From NCBI GenBank assembly GCA_963798855.1, contig CAWCUU010000002.1, positions 124,001 to 188,000 of the forward strand: a stretch of DNA of 64,000 nt, written 5' to 3'. A model generated the notes under the pieces. That model was not told the origin of the DNA. It worked only from the letters and a program-made list of their open reading frames with translations, and did not search any database. Source of the DNA: CAWCUU01 sp963798855 (GTDB taxonomy: Bacteria > Gemmatimonadota > Gemmatimonadetes > Longimicrobiales > RSA9). Positions within the stretch are counted from its first letter, which is position 1. Each line of letters opens with the position of its first letter. Of the stretch, positions 30,249 through 39,349 are shown in pieces. The position numbers and the translations under genes were made by a program.

Positions 30249-30760
30249 TGACCGCCGACGACCACGACCACATCGACGACATCCTCGCTCAGTGGCGAAG
30301 CGAGCGACCGGAGCTCGATACGACGGCGATGGGGCTGATCGGGCGGCTCTTCCGGGTGACGCAGCTCGCCGACCGCGCGCTCGTGGCCGGTCTGAACGAA
30401 TACGAGCTGCAGCGTGGCTGGTTCGACCTGCTGGCGGCGCTGCGGCGGGCCGGCGAGCCGTACGAGCTGAATCCGACGGAGCTGATGCAGGCGGTCATGC
30501 TGTCCTCGGGCGGAATGACCAAGCGTCTGGACCGCATGGAGGAGGCGGGTCTCCTCGAGCGGCGGCCGGACCCGACGGACCGCCGCGGCACCCGGGTGCG
30601 GCTGACGCCGCTCGGGAAGTCGACGATCGATCGGGCGGTGACGACGCACATCGCGAACGAGGAGCGACTCCTGCGCTCGCTCAGCGCGGCGGATCGGCGG
30701 AGGCTGGACGGTCTGCTGCGACGATGGCTGCAGGAGATGGAGGGAGAGGACGCAGGTTGA
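30248..30760 (+). CDS. MarR family transcriptional regulator
   Basis: This is a 170-residue DNA-binding protein. The winged helix spans about residues 55-135: NPTELMQAVMLSSGGMTKRLDRMEEAGLLER is the helix-turn-helix, and RRPDPTDRRGTRVRLTPLG is the wing with the usual DxRxxxVxLT pattern. Helices at both ends form the dimer interface. The ATG at 30248 is chosen; the TTG three codons upstream lies in the predicted -10 box. There is no Shine-Dalgarno sequence, which fits a leaderless transcript. It is divergent from the MDR oxidoreductase and probably represses both promoters through the 30207-30224 palindrome. Its stop faces that of a minus-strand lipoprotein gene nine bases away. Confidence 0.92.
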   Translation: MTADDHDHIDDILAQWRSERPELDTTAMGLIGRLFRVTQLADRALVAGLNEYELQRGWFDLLAALRRAGEPYELNPTELMQAVMLSSGGMTKRLDRMEEAGLLERRPDPTDRRGTRVRLTPLGKSTIDRAVTTHIANEERLLRSLSAADRRRLDGLLRRWLQEMEGEDAG

Positions 30761-30769
30761 GCCTCGCGC

Positions 30770-31708
30770 TCAGCCGGCCGGGAGGATGTGAGCGGAGTAG
30801 ATGTGCCAGCGCCGCTGTGCCGGCGTCGAGCCCTCGACGACGGTTCGCCTGAGCGTGTAGCTCCCCTCGAAGCGCTGGTGCTCACCGGACGTCGTGGTCG
30901 CCTCGATGGTGACGGGGACGTCGACATAGCGGGAGCCGGCGGCCCCCTCGACGCGGCCGGGCTGCCCGACGCGCGCCTCGACGCTCGCGGTCTCTGCGAA
31001 GCCGTTCGCGAACTGCTCGTATGGCTTTCCGCTCGCCGCCCCGCCGCCGCCCCACATCTCGTAGGCCCGGCGGTAGTCCTTCGCGGCGATCGCGGCGTAG
31101 TAGCGTCGGACCACATCGGTCGGCTCGCTCGCGGCGTCAGTCGGCGCGGCTCCGGCGGCCGAGTCCCCCGCCACGATCGAATCGGACGGCGGCGTCCCCG
31201 CCGCGGCTCCGGCGGCCGGCGCCCGAGACCCTGCGTCGTATGCGCTGATCCGCCACTCTCCGTCGTTCCGGACGTGGAGCGTGACGGGCGTGCGGGAAGC
31301 GATGCCGCGACCGGCCGCCTCGGCACTCGTGACGTAGACCACGTCGCCTTCTACCACGCACATCGAGGCTCCCGCTGGCCGCACCGCGCGTACCTCGATG
31401 CGGTCGGGCCATGGGCTGGACAGCTGCCGCCCGGGCGCGCTCGAGGGGTCGCCGATCCACGATCGGAGCAGCTCTTCGGTCACCAGCGCGTCGTAGGACG
31501 CCCGGATCTCGCGAGTGACGACGGTGTCCGGCGCGAGCAGCGACACGTCCTTCAGTCGCTCGCCGAAGCGGGTCGCGACCTGGCGCGCGGCCTCTGTGTC
31601 GCACGCGGCCTCCGTCTGGCCGCGAGGAGCCGGCGCCGAGCCGCCGCAGGCGATGGCACCGGCGGCGATCGACGCGATCGGGGCGAGTCGAATGATGTGC
31701 TTCAGCAT
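30770..31708 (-). CDS. Lipoprotein with two NTF2-like halves
   Basis: This is a 312-residue exported protein. The signal peptide ends in the lipobox AIAC (Cys21). The first half (about 30-165) and the second half (about 200-312, TDVVRRYYAAIAAKDYRRAYEMW) each look like an NTF2/SnoaL-type alpha+beta cone, joined by a linker rich in Ala, Pro and Gly. The second opening is typical of NTF2-like lipoproteins of unknown ligand. The C-terminus includes FEGSYTLRRTVVEG and QRRWHIYSAHI, which close the sheet. No enzymatic residues stand out, so a binding role at the membrane is the safest reading. It is convergent with marR. Confidence 0.7.
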   Translation of the reverse strand: MLKHIIRLAPIASIAAGAIACGGSAPAPRGQTEAACDTEAARQVATRFGERLKDVSLLAPDTVVTREIRASYDALVTEELLRSWIGDPSSAPGRQLSSPWPDRIEVRAVRPAGASMCVVEGDVVYVTSAEAAGRGIASRTPVTLHVRNDGEWRISAYDAGSRAPAAGAAAGTPPSDSIVAGDSAAGAAPTDAASEPTDVVRRYYAAIAAKDYRRAYEMWGGGGAASGKPYEQFANGFAETASVEARVGQPGRVEGAAGSRYVDVPVTIEATTTSGEHQRFEGSYTLRRTVVEGSTPAQRRWHIYSAHILPAG

Positions 31709-31741
31709 GGGGAGCGGCGGCTTGCAACAACCCTGCCGATG

Positions 31742-32395
31742 CTACGCGGCCTGCTCCAGGACCTGGTCGTAGCGCTTCTCGAGGTCCACGCGCACGAGCC
31801 CGGCGACGAGCCGCCCGAAGTCATGGCGACCGTTGGCCAGGTCCCGAAGCTCGCCGGCATCCTTGCCCAGTCCGAGCCGGTCGGCCGCCTTCTTCGCGCG
31901 GGCATCCACGAACGGGTACAGCTCCTCCCACGCGACCTGCGCCTCGCGGAAGAAGATGTCGGCCCCGACGTCGCCGATCCCCTTGAACTCCTTCAGCAGC
32001 CGGCGCTCTGCGTCCGGGTCCCGCTCGGCCTCCTCTCGCAGCCGGCGCAGGTCACCGCGGTAGCGCTCGAGCAGCAGCTCGGAGGTGTCACCGAGCATCC
32101 GGGACGTGCTCTCGTCGTAGCGGGCATAGCCCGCGCGATTCAGCACCCGCGTGCGCTGAGCCCAGGTCGCATCCGCCATCTTCTTCGGAGTGGTCCATCC
32201 GTGCTCGACGAGGGCGCGCGCGGCGTGGAGCGCGATCTCGTGTCCGATGCGGGTGCTCGACAGCAGCGCGAAGCAGAGAAGGCGGAAGAGCGGAGAGGGG
32301 GTGTTCCGCTCGATGCGGATGCCGAGCTCGTCGGCGAAGGTCCGTCCGCAGCAGTCCAGCACCGCGCGGGCGATCGCCTTTGCATTCCTGCTCAT
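31742..32395 (-). CDS. HhH-GPD family DNA repair protein (endonuclease III-like)
   Basis: This is a 217-residue protein. The helix-hairpin-helix is FKGIGDVGADIFFRE and the following VDARAKKAADRLGL provides the Asp that is catalytic in the HhH-GPD glycosylase superfamily. The central helical block SSTRIGHEIALHAARALVEHGW matches the six-helix barrel. The Lys usually found in bifunctional endonuclease III (LPGVGRKTA) is not present at the hairpin, and there is no C-terminal Cys cluster for an iron-sulfur centre. It is therefore a divergent member, monofunctional if active. It lies 25 bases downstream of the RCC1 protein gene on the same strand and could share its transcript. Confidence 0.8.
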   Translation of the reverse strand: MSRNAKAIARAVLDCCGRTFADELGIRIERNTPSPLFRLLCFALLSSTRIGHEIALHAARALVEHGWTTPKKMADATWAQRTRVLNRAGYARYDESTSRMLGDTSELLLERYRGDLRRLREEAERDPDAERRLLKEFKGIGDVGADIFFREAQVAWEELYPFVDARAKKAADRLGLGKDAGELRDLANGRHDFGRLVAGLVRVDLEKRYDQVLEQAA

Positions 32396-32420
32396 GAATC
32401 GCCGGGCGACGTGCGGCTGC

Positions 32421-34340
32421 TCACCGGCCGGCGGACGCCGTGCCGCGGACCGGCCGCGACCGGTCGGTCCGGGTGCCGTCGCCGAGCTGACCGGCGATAT
32501 TGTATCCCCAGCAATAGATCAGGCCCGCTCGCGTGCGCGCGCACGTGTGCGCGCCGCCCGCACGGATCGAGACGAAGTGCAGACCGCCCGCCACCTCGAC
32601 CGGGCGATTGCGGTCCTCGGTCGTTCCGTCGCCGAGCTGACCGTACGTGTTGCGGCCCCAGCACCACGCGCCGCCGTCGGAATCGAGCGCGCAGCTGTGC
32701 ACGGCGCCGACGCTGACCTCGGAGAACGTGCCGGTCAGCGGAACGACAGCGGGCGCCCGCCGCCCGGCGGAGTCACCGGTACCGAGCTGGCCGTACGCGT
32801 TCCGACCCCAGCAGTAGACGGCGCCGTCGATCGACAGGCCGCACGTGTGCGTACCGCCGGCCGCGATGCTGCGGAACCGGATCGAGCCCGCCACGGCGGC
32901 GGGGCGGAGCCGGTCGCTCTCCGTGCCATCGCCCAGCTGCCCGAAGCCGTTGCGGCCCCAGCAGTAGGCGAACCCGCCGCCCGCGATGCCGCACGTGTGC
33001 GTCCATCCCGCGGAAAGAGAGAGAAAGCCGAGTTCGGCGGAAACGGGCGTCGGCGCGACGCGCTGGACGCGCGTGCCATCGCCCAGCTCGCCTTGCGCGT
33101 TTTCGCCCCAGCAGAACGCCGATCCCTTCCGCGTCAGGGCGCAGCTGTGGTTTGCGCCCGCGACGATCTCGACGAAGCGGAGGTCGCTGGCGACCGGCAC
33201 CGGCGCCGCCCGCGAGCTCAGGGTACTGTCGCCGAGCTGACCGCGATCATTCGCGCCCCAGCACAGCGCGCGGCGCTCGACGGTGATGGCGCAGGCGTGC
33301 GAGACTCCGGCCGCGATCATCGCCAGTGGCCGAGCTGCCGCGACGGCTGCGAGGCCGCTCTGCCCCGCCTGCCCGCCTCCCAGCTGACCGTGCCCGTCGT
33401 CGCCCCAGCAGGAGCCATGACCCTGGTCGCCCAGATCGCAGGTGTAGGTGCCGCCCACGGCGATCCCGGGGCGGGTCGACAGGTCGGGTAGACGGGAGGT
33501 CGCCGCCAGTCGCGCGACAAGCAGATGCGTCCCCTGAACCCTGGCGAGGGCGAGCGCCTCACCCTCGGCGGAGCCGAGCGTCCACGTCGCACGGACTTGC
33601 CCTCGCTCGTCCGTTTCCGGCCGGGAAGGCTCGATCGCGCCGCTGGCGCTCAGCGCGACCGGCACGCCGGCCACCGGTCGCCCCGCCGCGTCCGTGACCT
33701 CGAGCACGATGGGCTGCTCCAGCTTCGCCCCGACGATTCCCTGCTGCGAGTCGCCCTGCACGACGACCAGCCGAGCCGGGCGTCCGTCGAGCGCCGCCGA
33801 ATCCACGGCCGCGGTCGGCGTCATGGCGGTCGAATCTGCCAGAACGGCGGCGGAGTCCGGAAGGGGAGCAGCCGCCTGCCGGGTCGAATCGTCGCCGGGT
33901 GCGGCAGCCGGCGAGGGCGGTGGCGCGGCGAAAGTGCCGGCCGCGGCCGAGCTCGGCGAGACCGCGCTGCCGGCGAGATCACCGTCTGCGAGCGAGCGAG
34001 GGTCATCGGGCTGCCCCAGCCAGGCCGGCGAGCGTGCGGCGATCGCGTCGATCGCGGCGAAGGCGAGCACCAGTCCGGCGAATCGCAGCCACCGGTGCGC
34101 GCGACGCCTCCGAGCCGATGGCCGCACCGGAGCGGTGGCCGGGTGCTGCGTGTCCATCGCAGGATCGGCCGCGACGGGAGCGGCGGTGGGGACGGAATCA
34201 GCCGCCGGATCGGGCCGCCGCTCTGGGAAGACGACGAAGAGACCCGGATCCTCACGGTGTCGCCGCAGCAGCCTCACTGTAAGCGAGGCCAACAGCAGGG
34301 ACAGGCCGAGGCCGAATACCACGAGCGCGATCAACGGCAT
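32421..34340 (-). CDS. Membrane-anchored RCC1-repeat protein with Ig-like domain
   Basis: The protein has 639 residues. A membrane helix (about 1-24) and a second (about 86-103) bracket a Pro/Ala-rich loop. A further Ala/Pro-rich stretch leads to a bacterial Ig-like domain (about 185-285; GVPVALSASGAIEPS). Then come seven RCC1 repeats of about 50 residues, each with CWG...GQLG: SCWGDDGHGQLGG, LCWGANDRGQLGD, FCWGENAQGELGD, YCWGRNGFGQLGD, YCWGRNAYGQLGT, WCWGRNTYGQLGD and YCWGYNIAGQLGD. They should close a seven-bladed propeller outside the membrane. Each blade carries Cys pairs (HxCAL and xCWG) that could form disulfides. Partner and role are unknown. Confidence 0.88.
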   Translation of the reverse strand: MPLIALVVFGLGLSLLLASLTVRLLRRHREDPGLFVVFPERRPDPAADSVPTAAPVAADPAMDTQHPATAPVRPSARRRRAHRWLRFAGLVLAFAAIDAIAARSPAWLGQPDDPRSLADGDLAGSAVSPSSAAAGTFAAPPPSPAAAPGDDSTRQAAAPLPDSAAVLADSTAMTPTAAVDSAALDGRPARLVVVQGDSQQGIVGAKLEQPIVLEVTDAAGRPVAGVPVALSASGAIEPSRPETDERGQVRATWTLGSAEGEALALARVQGTHLLVARLAATSRLPDLSTRPGIAVGGTYTCDLGDQGHGSCWGDDGHGQLGGGQAGQSGLAAVAAARPLAMIAAGVSHACAITVERRALCWGANDRGQLGDSTLSSRAAPVPVASDLRFVEIVAGANHSCALTRKGSAFCWGENAQGELGDGTRVQRVAPTPVSAELGFLSLSAGWTHTCGIAGGGFAYCWGRNGFGQLGDGTESDRLRPAAVAGSIRFRSIAAGGTHTCGLSIDGAVYCWGRNAYGQLGTGDSAGRRAPAVVPLTGTFSEVSVGAVHSCALDSDGGAWCWGRNTYGQLGDGTTEDRNRPVEVAGGLHFVSIRAGGAHTCARTRAGLIYCWGYNIAGQLGDGTRTDRSRPVRGTASAGR

Positions 34341-34410
34341 GTCGAGCCGCGGGTCGCGCGAATGTACAGGACCAGCATATACGTGCCACTGACGTGCGGG
34401 AAACCCCCCA

Positions 34411-34439
34411 ACTCTAGCCCCGCGGGCGGGTTACCGCAA
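34411..34439 (-). promoter_or_regulatory. Putative promoter of the RCC1 protein gene
   Basis: On the minus strand TTGCGG (rc of 34434-34439) and TAGAGT (rc of 34411-34416) are 17 bases apart, about 70 bases upstream of the ATG at 34340. Read by eye. Confidence 0.45.
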
Positions 34440-34539
34440 CCCGAGCCCGGCGAATCGGTGCGGCTCTTGCGCCAGCCGCTCGGGAACCGGTAGCGATTCG
34501 CGGCCATTGCGCCGCATCGGCAGAGCGCGCGAGGAGAAG

Positions 34540-36531
34540 ATGGAGCAGAGTCGGCTTCCCCCCCCACGACGGCTGCCGTTCGGGGCGGAGCCCGGTCCGG
34601 ACGGCGGCACGAGCTTCCGCGTCTGGGCGCCGCGCCGAAGGCAGCTGGAGGTGGTGCTGGAGCGGCCCGCGTCCGGCGGCGCGCCCGCCCCGAGTGGCCC
34701 CGGCGACGGCTCACGTGCGATAGGTTCGGTCCGGCTCGAGCGCGAGGAGGACGGCTGGTTCTCCGGTCATGCGCGCGACGTCGCTGCCGGAGCGCTGTAC
34801 CGGCTTCGGCACGACGGCAGCTCGGCGCTCTTCCCGGATCCGGCTTCCCGCTTTCAGCCGGAGGGCGTGCACGGCCCGTCGATGGTGGTGGACCCGGACG
34901 CGTTCGTCTGGCGGGGCGGCACCGGCGGGGCGCCGGCTCCGGGGACATCGGTGATCTACGAGATGCACGTCGGCACGTTCACGGCGGAAGGCAGGTGGGC
35001 ATCCGCAGCCGAAGCGATCGGGCCGCTCGCCGATCTGGGGATCAACGTCCTCGAGGTCATGCCCGTGGCCGAGTTCCCGGGGCGCTTCGGCTGGGGCTAC
35101 GACGGCGTGTACCCGTTCGCGCCGTTCCACCACTACGGCGCGCCCGACGACTTCAGGCGCTTCGTGGACCGCGCGCATGCCCTCGGAATCGCGGTGATCC
35201 TCAATGTCGTCTACAACCACCTCGGCCCGGACGGCAGCTACATTCGCGAGCTCACCGACGACTTCTTCAGCCGGCGGCACGTCACGGACTGGGGCGACGC
35301 CATCAACTTCGACGGCTCCGGCTGCGGCCCGGTCCGTGAGCTGTACCTGGCCAACGCCGAGCACTGGATCCGCGAGTATCGCCTGGACGGCTTCCGCTTC
35401 GACGCGCTGCAGGACATCCACGACGACTCGGATCCGAGCATCATCGCCGAGATCGCGCGCCGCGCCCGCGTCGCCGCCGACGGGCGGCGCCTCCTGCTCG
35501 TCGGCGAGAACGAGCCGCAGGACACGAAGCTGTTGCGCCCCATCGATCGGGGCGGGTGCGGTCTGGACGCGCTCTGGAACGACGACCTGCATCACTCCGC
35601 GGTCGTCGCGCTGACGGGGCGGGAGGACGCCTACTACACCGATTACCTGGGCACTCCGCAGGAGCTGGTCTCCGCGGCGAAGCACGGCTTCCTGTATCAG
35701 GGGCAGCACTACGCCTGGCAGGGAAAGCGGCGTGGCTCCGCGACCCGCGGTGTGCCACGCCATGCCTTCGTCGCCTTCATCGAGAATCATGACCAGGTCG
35801 CGAACTCGGAGCGCGGCGCCCGCGTGCACCAGCTCGCTGCACCCGGAGCGTGGCGCGCGATTACCGCATACCTGATCCTGGCCGGGGGAACGCCGATGCT
35901 CTTCCAGGGACAGGAGTTCGCCTGCTCGGCGCCATTCCTGTTCTTCGCCGACCTGCCGCCGGACCTCGCCCCGGCCGTGCGCCGCGGTCGCACGGAGTTC
36001 CTGGCGCAGTTCCGGACCCTCGCGCTGCCGGAAGTCCAGGCGGCGCTGGCGGACCCGGCGGACCCGCGCACCTTCGAGCGCTGCCGGCTGGACCGGTCGG
36101 AGCTGGAGGGCGACGACGGCGCTCCTCACCGCGAGGCGCTCGCGCTGCACCGGGACCTGCTCCGACTCCGCCGCGAGGATGAGGTCCTCTCCGGCGACGC
36201 CGACCTGGACGGTGCGGTGCTCGGCACCGACGCGCTCGTGCTGCGCTTCTTCGAGGACACCGGGGCGGACCGTCTACTGCTCGTCAATCTGGGACGGGAC
36301 TTGCGGTTCTCCCCCGCCCCCGAGCCGCTGCTCGCGCCGCCGGCCGAGCGGAGCTGGGGCGTGCTCTGGTCGAGCGAGAGTCCGAGCTACGGCGGTCGCG
36401 GCACGCCACCGCCCGAGCGCGATGGCGCCTGGTGGATCCCGGGCCGCTGCGCGATCGTGCTCGCGCCGGAGCCGCGCACCGAGCAGGGTGGACCGGGCGC
36501 CGGCCCGCGCCGGCGCCGGACGGACCGCTGA
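34540..36531 (+). CDS. treZ: Malto-oligosyltrehalose trehalohydrolase
   Basis: TreZ releases trehalose from maltooligosyl-trehalose in the cytoplasm (GH13_10). The 663-residue protein has a CBM48-type N-terminal domain (RRLPFGAEP, TSFRVWAPRRRQLEVV) and a catalytic barrel. The GH13 motifs are NVVYNHLGPDG, DGFRFDA with nucleophile Asp288, VGENEPQD with acid/base Glu323, and ENHDQ with Asp418; GWGYDGVYPFAPFHHYGAPDDF is typical of TreZ. The ATG at 34540 has AGGAG only three bases upstream; the upstream TTG frame adds a non-conserved tail. The partner TreY is not in this window. The next gene is a glycogen debranching enzyme, which would supply linear glucans. Confidence 0.93.
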   Translation: MEQSRLPPPRRLPFGAEPGPDGGTSFRVWAPRRRQLEVVLERPASGGAPAPSGPGDGSRAIGSVRLEREEDGWFSGHARDVAAGALYRLRHDGSSALFPDPASRFQPEGVHGPSMVVDPDAFVWRGGTGGAPAPGTSVIYEMHVGTFTAEGRWASAAEAIGPLADLGINVLEVMPVAEFPGRFGWGYDGVYPFAPFHHYGAPDDFRRFVDRAHALGIAVILNVVYNHLGPDGSYIRELTDDFFSRRHVTDWGDAINFDGSGCGPVRELYLANAEHWIREYRLDGFRFDALQDIHDDSDPSIIAEIARRARVAADGRRLLLVGENEPQDTKLLRPIDRGGCGLDALWNDDLHHSAVVALTGREDAYYTDYLGTPQELVSAAKHGFLYQGQHYAWQGKRRGSATRGVPRHAFVAFIENHDQVANSERGARVHQLAAPGAWRAITAYLILAGGTPMLFQGQEFACSAPFLFFADLPPDLAPAVRRGRTEFLAQFRTLALPEVQAALADPADPRTFERCRLDRSELEGDDGAPHREALALHRDLLRLRREDEVLSGDADLDGAVLGTDALVLRFFEDTGADRLLLVNLGRDLRFSPAPEPLLAPPAERSWGVLWSSESPSYGGRGTPPPERDGAWWIPGRCAIVLAPEPRTEQGGPGAGPRRRRTDR

Positions 36532-36555
36532 ACGTAGGAGGAGGCGAGTCGTTCG

Positions 36556-38631
36556 ATGCATGCCACGCGAGCACCGCAGGAGAAGCTGTCCCGCAGCCGG
36601 CTGCTGCGCCGCATGCCGTGGGAAGGGCCGGATGCGCCCGACTGGGCGCCGCTGCTCGACCGGGAGTGGCTCGTCACAAACGGTCTCGGCGGCTATGCCT
36701 CCGGCACGGTGTCCGGCGCGGCGACGCGTCGCTACCACGGGCTGCTGATCGCCGCGCTGCCTGCTCCGCTCGGCCGGACGATGATGCTCGAGGACCTCGC
36801 CGAGGTCGTGCGTGTTCCCGGAGGAGAGGCCGTGCGCCTGGGCGGCGAGGAGAACCCACACGCCCTGACGCTGCACGGCGCCCGCTACCTCGCCGAGTTC
36901 CGGCTGGACGCCGGGCTTCCGGTCTGGACCTACCGCATCGGCGACCGCGTGATCGAAAAGCGGCTCGTCATGCCGCACGAGCAGAACACGACAGCCGTGC
37001 AGTACGCGCTGCTGGAGGGCGAGGGCGCAGAGCTCGAGCTGCGTCCGCTCGTCCACTTCCGCTCGCACGACGCGCCCGTGGACCGGCCGCTCGGTCGTTA
37101 CGAGGCGCGCCGAGCCGACGCGCGCAGGCTCGAGATCGCCGGCGGCGACGCGGACCTCCCGCCGCTGCGCGTCCACTTCGAGGGGCACGATGCCACGTTC
37201 GAGGAGGGAGCGGACGTCGTGCCGCAGATCCTGTATCGCGTCGAGGCGAGCCGCGGCTACGCTTCCGTCGGTGACCTGTGGACGCCGGGGCGCGTGAGCG
37301 CGAGGCTCGAGCCGGGTCGCTGCGTCGGCGTCGTCGTCTCGACCGAGCCCTGGGACACGATGCCGACCCCTACGGACCCGGGCATCGAGACGGTCGAGCG
37401 GGAGCGGCGCTCGAAGCTGCTGCAGCTCGCGCCGGAGTCGGCCCGTGAGGGTCTCGGCGCCGAGCTGGTCCTGGCCGCCGACCAGTTCATCATCGTGCCG
37501 GCGACGCGGGCGGAGGACGAGGCCATGGCGCGCGCGGCAGGAAGCCACGCCCGCAGTGTCATCGCAGGCTATCACTGGTTCACCGACTGGGGCCGCGACA
37601 CGATGATCGCGCTCGAGGGGCTGACCCTGGCCACGGGCCGGCACCGGGAAGCCGGCGAGATCCTGCGCACGTTCGGCCGCCACATGAAGGATGGTCTGAT
37701 CCCGAACCTGTTTCCCGAGGGCGGCCGCGAGGGGCTCTACCACACCGCGGATGCGACGCTCTGGTTCTTCCACGCCGTACACCGGCACCGCGTCGCGACC
37801 GGTCAGGATTCGCTGCTCGAAGAGCTGCTGCCGAGGCTCTCCGAGAGCGCGCAGAGGCACATCGAGGGAACGCGCTTCGGCATCGGCGTGGATCCCGCCG
37901 ACGGGCTGCTCCGGCAGGGCGCGGAGGGCTACCAGCTCACCTGGATGGACGCGAAGGTGGATGACTGGGTCGTCACGCCGCGGCGAGGCAAGGCGGTCGA
38001 GATCAACGCGCTCTGGTACAACGCGCTGCGGCTGCTCGAAGGCTGGCTTCGCGAGGCGGGCGACACGGACGGCGCGGAGGATGCCGCCAGGCATGCCGAG
38101 CGCTGTCGCGCATCCTTCAACGATCGCTTCTGGTATGCCGACGGCGGCTATCTCTACGACGTCGTGGATGGCGAGCGCGGCGACGATCCGGCGCTGCGTC
38201 CGAATCAGCTCCTCGCGATCTCGCTCGACCACGCCGTGCTGCAGCGCGAGCGCTGGGAGCCGGTGCTGAGGTGTGTGGAGGCGAGCCTGCTCACGCGCGT
38301 CGGCCTTCGCTCGCTGGCGCCTGGCCAGCCGGACTACCAGCCCCGCTACTTCGGCCCGCTACGCTCCCGCGACGCGGCGTACCACCAGGGAACCGTCTGG
38401 GGCTGGTTGATCGGTCCGTTCATCGACGCCTGGATCCGGGCCCATCCGGACGAGCCCGCCTCTACGGCGCGCCGCTACCTCGCGGGTCTCGCCGAGCACA
38501 TGGACGAGTTCTGCATCGGCTCGCTCGCCGAGATCTACGACGCGGAGGAGCCGCACACGCCGCGCGGCTGCATAGCACAGGCGTGGAGCGTCGCCGAGGC
38601 GCTGCGCTGCTGGGTGGCGACGGCGCCCTGA
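36556..38631 (+). CDS. Glycogen debranching enzyme (amylo-alpha-1,6-glucosidase, GH133 type)
   Basis: This is a 691-residue cytoplasmic enzyme. The N-terminal GDE_N domain (about 45-255) starts with EWLVTNGLGGYASGTVSG and TRRYHGLLIA. The C-terminal alpha/alpha barrel (about 310-685) has GYHWFTDWGRDTMIALEGL, LFPEGGREGLYHTADATLWFF, YQLTWMDAKVDDWVVTPRRG and YHQGTVWGWLIGPF, which carry the acidic catalytic residues of the archaeal/bacterial GDE family. It hydrolyses alpha-1,6 branch points of glycogen. AGGAGGAGG lies 11 bases before the ATG at 36556. It follows treZ by 24 bases, so glycogen breakdown and trehalose formation are probably expressed together. Confidence 0.93.
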   Translation: MHATRAPQEKLSRSRLLRRMPWEGPDAPDWAPLLDREWLVTNGLGGYASGTVSGAATRRYHGLLIAALPAPLGRTMMLEDLAEVVRVPGGEAVRLGGEENPHALTLHGARYLAEFRLDAGLPVWTYRIGDRVIEKRLVMPHEQNTTAVQYALLEGEGAELELRPLVHFRSHDAPVDRPLGRYEARRADARRLEIAGGDADLPPLRVHFEGHDATFEEGADVVPQILYRVEASRGYASVGDLWTPGRVSARLEPGRCVGVVVSTEPWDTMPTPTDPGIETVERERRSKLLQLAPESAREGLGAELVLAADQFIIVPATRAEDEAMARAAGSHARSVIAGYHWFTDWGRDTMIALEGLTLATGRHREAGEILRTFGRHMKDGLIPNLFPEGGREGLYHTADATLWFFHAVHRHRVATGQDSLLEELLPRLSESAQRHIEGTRFGIGVDPADGLLRQGAEGYQLTWMDAKVDDWVVTPRRGKAVEINALWYNALRLLEGWLREAGDTDGAEDAARHAERCRASFNDRFWYADGGYLYDVVDGERGDDPALRPNQLLAISLDHAVLQRERWEPVLRCVEASLLTRVGLRSLAPGQPDYQPRYFGPLRSRDAAYHQGTVWGWLIGPFIDAWIRAHPDEPASTARRYLAGLAEHMDEFCIGSLAEIYDAEEPHTPRGCIAQAWSVAEALRCWVATAP

Positions 38632-38821
38632 GCGCCGCCGGCGCCTCGGGTCGGGCGTCCACCCGGCGTTGACACCGCGCCCGCGCCGCTTTCACTTTTG
38701 CTCGGGGCTCCGTGTCGACCGACCGCCCCGCGGAGGCGGCCCCCGGACAACTCCCCGCCGGATGGTCGTCCCTCCGCAACCCTTCTCCGGGTCCCCTGGA
38801 CCCTGACGGGAGCCATACGCG

Positions 38822-39301
38822 ATGAGCACGTTCACCGAGCTGCTCGGCGGCGCCGGGCTGCGCGACACCTACACCGTCAGCGGCATGCGGGCGCCGCTGT
38901 TCATGTCGGTGGCCAGGGCTCTGAAGGTGCTGCTGGCGGCCAATGGCGAGATCCACCCGGCGGAGCTGAACGCCTATCTGGCCGTCTGCCGCAAATACGG
39001 CGCGTCGGATGACGTGTTGCACGAGCTGCGTGACTTCGATCCGGCGGGCGTCTCGCTGGACGAGTGCTTTCACGGCGTGGATCCCGACAGCATCCCCACA
39101 CGCGCGCTGCTGCACAATGCGATCCGCATCGCGAAGGCGGATGGCGACTATGACGGCGGGGAGCGATCGGCCGTACACCGGGCCGCGGAGATGCTCGGCA
39201 TCGGTGACGAGTGGCTGGCCAACATCACCGCGCTCGTGGACGCGGAGGAAGCGTTGAGTCGGCTGCGGATGTCGATGCTGATGCCGCCCGGCCTGGTGTA
39301 G
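38822..39301 (+). CDS. TerB-like domain protein
   Basis: This is a 159-residue cytoplasmic all-helical protein. It contains the two acidic repeats of the TerB/DjlA fold: AANGEIHPAELNAYLAVCRKYG near residues 40-60 and AKADGDYDGGERSAVHRAAEMLG near residues 105-130. The acidic residues (Glu, Asp, Asp, Glu) are those proposed to bind a metal in TerB. TerB proteins are linked to tellurite resistance and more broadly to envelope stress, but this gene has no other ter genes around it, so the annotation should stop at the fold. A TTGACA occurs at 38669, but no good -10 follows. It stands alone after the debranching enzyme gene. Confidence 0.75.
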   Translation: MSTFTELLGGAGLRDTYTVSGMRAPLFMSVARALKVLLAANGEIHPAELNAYLAVCRKYGASDDVLHELRDFDPAGVSLDECFHGVDPDSIPTRALLHNAIRIAKADGDYDGGERSAVHRAAEMLGIGDEWLANITALVDAEEALSRLRMSMLMPPGLV

Positions 39302-39349
39302 GTCCTCCGGCCGAGCTCGCTCGAGATCGGCGCGGCGGGCCGGACCGGG

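Noticed and set aside
31021..31248. Ser/Arg-rich plus-strand frame inside the NTF2-like lipoprotein gene
   Set aside because: It is a shadow of the Ala/Pro-rich linker on the minus strand, with no start signal.
34421..34445. GGGTTACCG near 34430, resembling the end of a second GEMM riboswitch
   Set aside because: There is no GCAAAGCC block and no GNRA-capped P2 upstream or downstream; the match is limited to nine bases.
38660..38700. TTGACA as a -35 box for the TerB-like gene
   Set aside because: No acceptable -10 box lies 16-18 bases downstream, and the gene start is 150 bases away.
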